Source: an uncultured Ruminococcus sp. (lineage in GTDB: Bacteria; Bacillota; Clostridia; Oscillospirales; Ruminococcaceae). From it: DNA of 64,000 bases. A model generated the notes under the pieces. The model was not told the origin of the DNA and ran no database searches. It saw only the letters and a list, made by a program, of their open reading frames with translations. Below are positions 60,921 through 64,000 of the stretch, piece by piece (within the stretch, counting starts at the first letter, position 1; every line of letters begins with the position of its first letter). The position numbers were made by a program, and so were the translations under genes. Location of the stretch: the NCBI GenBank assembly GCA_947178575.1, contig CAMWYX010000005.1, forward strand, positions 1 to 64,000. The letters run 5' to 3'.

Positions 60921-62666
60921 GTGTATATTTTGAAATTCATTGAATCATTGTTTATACGTGCCGGAATTTTTGCAGTAAAATTTTTAACAGTGATAATTAT
61001 TGCCGTATGTAGTATGTTCTCTTTTATATTTCGTGGAATACGTCGTTTTATAATGTGGATTTTCCGTGAATTTACAGAATCATTCCGGCATAGAGTGAGT
61101 GTTTCAAACAGACTTGTTGCAGAGATTCGCAGGACAAAAAAATCAGGAGGGAAGCCCTATATCACAGCGGTAATGAACTTTATCGGTTCATTTTTTTTCG
61201 GCGAGGACGGCGTGATATATACGGCATTTAACTATATTCTCCCGATAGTTTCGGCAGCGTTCCTTATTGGTGTTGTAAGATACAGTTCAGGACTTCAATA
61301 TGGTCTTGCCGTGGAATACAACGGTAAGGAACTTGGAATTATTATGGCTGAAGCAGATTTTGAGGAAGCCGAAAGAGATGTCCGGCAGAGAATTTCACAT
61401 GATAATAATGATGAGATTATTGACCTTTCCGCAAAATTTGCTCTTAAGGCAATATCTTCGGACGATAAGTTAATAAGTTCCGGACAGCTTGCGGATAAGA
61501 TTCTGGAAGCATCGGACGAGGAACTTACCGAGGCTTACGGAATTTATATTGACGGTTCGTTTATCGGAGCTGTAAAAAATAAGAAAGCTGTTCAGGACGC
61601 TCTTGACAAGAATCTTCTTGACTATAAGCCGGACGGAATCGTAAAGGAAGTCAAATACGCCAGCAAAATAGAATATATCAAGGGTATATATCTTGCCGAC
61701 AGCGTGCGGAGCGAAAAGGATACGATTGCACTTCTTACATCATCGACTGAGAATATTCACCCGTATGTTGTCCAGAAAGATGATACGGAACTTTCAATTG
61801 TTCAGAAATTCGGCATGAAGCTTGATGATTTTTTCAGAATGAATCCGAAAGCAGAAAATAAACTGAAAGCCGGTCAGATTGTCAGTGTCGCAGAAAGCGA
61901 GCGTTATCTGCCTGTACAATATGTCCGTGAGCTTGAAACAATTACTTTTCTTGATTATGAAACAGTGGAAGTCGAAACAAGTTCGCTCAGTATAGGAATC
62001 CGTGCGGTTCTTGTCAAGGGTGAACGTGGAGAAAAGAAAAGCAGTGTTGAAATAACATACGTAGACGGAATAGAAAAATCACGAAAAGTGCTTAAAAGTT
62101 ATATTACAAAAAAACCAGTAGTGGAAACTATCGGAATCGGAACATATTCGGCGATTCCCGATGACCCCCAGACGGTTTATTTCGGTTCGCCGCTGGTAGG
62201 AACGGGAGAGATGGGCTGGCCGGTTGACGGCGGCTGGGTCAGCGACAGCTTTATATCCGACCGGAATCATAAGGGAATGGATATTGCGGCTTCCGAGGGT
62301 ACTGAAATATACGCCGCCAAGGAAGGCTGGGTTGTGGCATCGGGCTGGAACTCCGGAGGTTACGGAAATATGGTAATGATAGAGCATGAGGACGGCTATT
62401 CAACTCTTTATGCCCATATGATAATGGTATACGCTGCCGAGGGACAGTATGTCACAAAGGGTCAGCTTATCGGATTTGTCGGAAATACCGGAAATTCATT
62501 CGGAGACCACTGCCATTTTGAAGTTCGTAGTCAGGGAATATGCGTTGACCCGTCAGGATTCCTGAATACTCAGAATATTTACAAAGAAGATGAAGATACA
62601 GAAAATAAAGATATGGAAATTTATTCCGAAAGTGAATATCCAGAATACAACGAAATTCAGTGGTGA
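60921..62666 (+). CDS. M23 peptidase with LysM-like and G5 domains
   Basis: LysM YVVQKDDTELSIVQKFGMKLDDFFRMNP; G5-like segment; NHKGMDIAASEGTEIYA, GDHCHFEV. Confidence 0.9.
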   Translation: MYILKFIESLFIRAGIFAVKFLTVIIIAVCSMFSFIFRGIRRFIMWIFREFTESFRHRVSVSNRLVAEIRRTKKSGGKPYITAVMNFIGSFFFGEDGVIYTAFNYILPIVSAAFLIGVVRYSSGLQYGLAVEYNGKELGIIMAEADFEEAERDVRQRISHDNNDEIIDLSAKFALKAISSDDKLISSGQLADKILEASDEELTEAYGIYIDGSFIGAVKNKKAVQDALDKNLLDYKPDGIVKEVKYASKIEYIKGIYLADSVRSEKDTIALLTSSTENIHPYVVQKDDTELSIVQKFGMKLDDFFRMNPKAENKLKAGQIVSVAESERYLPVQYVRELETITFLDYETVEVETSSLSIGIRAVLVKGERGEKKSSVEITYVDGIEKSRKVLKSYITKKPVVETIGIGTYSAIPDDPQTVYFGSPLVGTGEMGWPVDGGWVSDSFISDRNHKGMDIAASEGTEIYAAKEGWVVASGWNSGGYGNMVMIEHEDGYSTLYAHMIMVYAAEGQYVTKGQLIGFVGNTGNSFGDHCHFEVRSQGICVDPSGFLNTQNIYKEDEDTENKDMEIYSESEYPEYNEIQW

Positions 62667-62735
62667 AAGAAATTTACAGAATTTCTGCAGTAAAAATCTG
62701 TTAAGATGTTAGTTTTGTGAAAAGTGTATAAAAAA

Positions 62736-62773
62736 CGGTGCAGATGTGAAATAAAAATCTGCACCGATTTTTT
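62736..62773 (+). terminator. Terminator after the M23 gene
   Basis: CGGTGCAGAT...ATCTGCACCG then ATTTTTT. Confidence 0.8.
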
Positions 62774-62783
62774 CCTGCAGGTG

Positions 62784-62812
62784 TTGCAAAATATGATAAA
62801 TTGTGGTATAAT
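62784..62812 (+). promoter_or_regulatory. Promoter of the S10 operon (TTGCAA-17-TATAAT)
   Basis: TTGCAA at 62784-62789, TATAAT at 62107+700 i.e. 62807-62812. Confidence 0.65.
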
Positions 62813-63063
62813 CTGTATTGTTGAGTCGGTGCATTGGTTTGCACCTGCTGCAAGATATGCGTTGAAGCAGAAGGTGGCTGCCGGTATGGCAGGGAATTTC
62901 TGCTGAGTATGTCCGATTTCAAACCGGGCGAGAGGGATATTGGACACTGTATTGTGTTTTTCTGTAATCATACTGAATTATGTCAGTCATGCTTTGTCGG
63001 TCTGATGTTTTATGATTTGTCAGTACGTGTGCAGATTCTTACTGTGTCTGTTAATATCGCTGC

Positions 63064-63094
63064 ACTCGAAAATATCTTGTTTTCGAGTTTTTTT
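63064..63094 (+). terminator. Leader terminator/attenuator upstream of rpsJ
   Basis: ACTCGAAAA-TATCTTG-TTTTCGAGT then a run of seven T. Confidence 0.75.
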
Positions 63095-63174
63095 GTCAGA
63101 TGCAGCGTGGAACACTCGGCAACGTGTGTATATCCCGTTCAACGTCCCCAATACCACTCAAGGAGGCGAAAAGA

Positions 63175-63489
63175 ATGGCAGTCAACGAAAGAATCAGATT
63201 CAGAATCAAAGGCTACGACCACGCTACAGTTGATATTGCTGCAGCAAAAATCGTTGAGGCAGCTAAGAGAAGCGGTGCAAGAGTTTCAGGTCCTATACCG
63301 CTCCCTACAAATAAGGAGATAATCACTATCCTTCGTGCTACTCATAAGTACAAGGACAGCCGTGAGCAGTTTGAGATGAGAACTCACAAGAGACTTATCG
63401 ACGTGCTCCGTCCTACAGAAAAGACAACTGCTGCTTTTGATAAGCTTGAACTCCCCGCAGGCGTAGATGTCGTTATGGAAGTTAAGTAA
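63175..63489 (+). CDS. rpsJ: 30S ribosomal protein S10
   Basis: [56 protein letters not shown]. Confidence 0.97.
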   Translation: MAVNERIRFRIKGYDHATVDIAAAKIVEAAKRSGARVSGPIPLPTNKEIITILRATHKYKDSREQFEMRTHKRLIDVLRPTEKTTAAFDKLELPAGVDVVMEVK

Positions 63490-63597
63490 TTTCCAGTCTA
63501 TGTCCCAAAAATACCGTCCGGGAAACGGAATGGCGGTAGTCCGCCGGTCAAGTTGATATAAATATATCAACCAATAACCTGTCAGGAGGAAATGGAA

Positions 63598-64000
63598 ATG
63601 CAGAAAGGCATTATCGGAAAGAAAATCGGTATGACACAGATTTTCGATGAATCAGGAAAAGTTATTCCTGTTACAGTAATTGAAGCCGGTCCTTGTGTTG
63701 TAGTTCAGAAAAAAACCGTTGAAAATGACGGATATGCTGCTCTTCAGCTCGGATTCGGCGACGTTAAGGTTCAGAGAGTGAACAAGCCAATGAAAGGTCA
63801 TTTCGGAAAGGCTGACGTAGCCTGCAAGAAAACACTCAAGGAATTCAGACTCGATGACTGTGATTCGCTCAATGTCGGCGACATCATCAAGGCAGATGTT
63901 TTTGCTGCCGGAGATGCTGTAGATGTTGTAGGAATCAGCAAAGGTAAAGGATTTCAGGGTGCTATAAAGCGTCACAATCAGCACAGACTCAAGGAAACTC
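63598..64000 (+). CDS. rplC: 50S ribosomal protein L3 (truncated at window edge)
   Basis: [32 protein letters not shown]...; AGGAGG 8 nt upstream; no stop before 64000. Confidence 0.97.
   Translation, partial: MQKGIIGKKIGMTQIFDESGKVIPVTVIEAGPCVVVQKKTVENDGYAALQLGFGDVKVQRVNKPMKGHFGKADVACKKTLKEFRLDDCDSLNVGDIIKADVFAAGDAVDVVGISKGKGFQGAIKRHNQHRLKET

Noticed and set aside
63105-63113. CGTGGAACA near rpsJ as a seventh parS
   Set aside because: Only one arm of the palindrome is present.

Overview
The window reads as an origin-proximal chromosomal segment of a low-GC Firmicute. Gene order, sporulation genes and two dockerin proteins suggest a Ruminococcus-like, cellulosome-bearing Clostridia; this is an inference. 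The left end holds a putative oriC-side intergenic region with many TGTTGAAAA/TTTTCAACA 9-mers. It is followed by rpmH-rnpA-yidD-yidC-jag-mnmE-mnmG-rsmG-noc-parA-parB-serS, with six parS-like palindromes between about 5.4 and 28.7 kb. The rest is mostly housekeeping: proS, potABCD, two two-component systems, Met and Glu tRNAs, iscS/iscU, rnhA, citrate synthase, recA/recX/rimO/pgsA, hrcA-grpE-dnaK-dnaJ, glmM, spoVAD/AE, luxS and the start of the S10 ribosomal operon. Accessory items include a dockerin-bearing M23 peptidase, a large dockerin-bearing HExxH metalloprotease with a beta-helix-like repeat domain, a trx/FTR-like/flavodiiron cassette, an IS3-type remnant in a structured intergenic region, and an unknown ORF inside the dnaK operon. 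The most interesting signals are the non-canonical, helically spaced DnaA-box-like array and the Noc homologue whose CTP-binding motifs look degenerate. No CRISPR array, prophage or obvious defence island was seen. All calls come from reading the sequence; no database searches were run.
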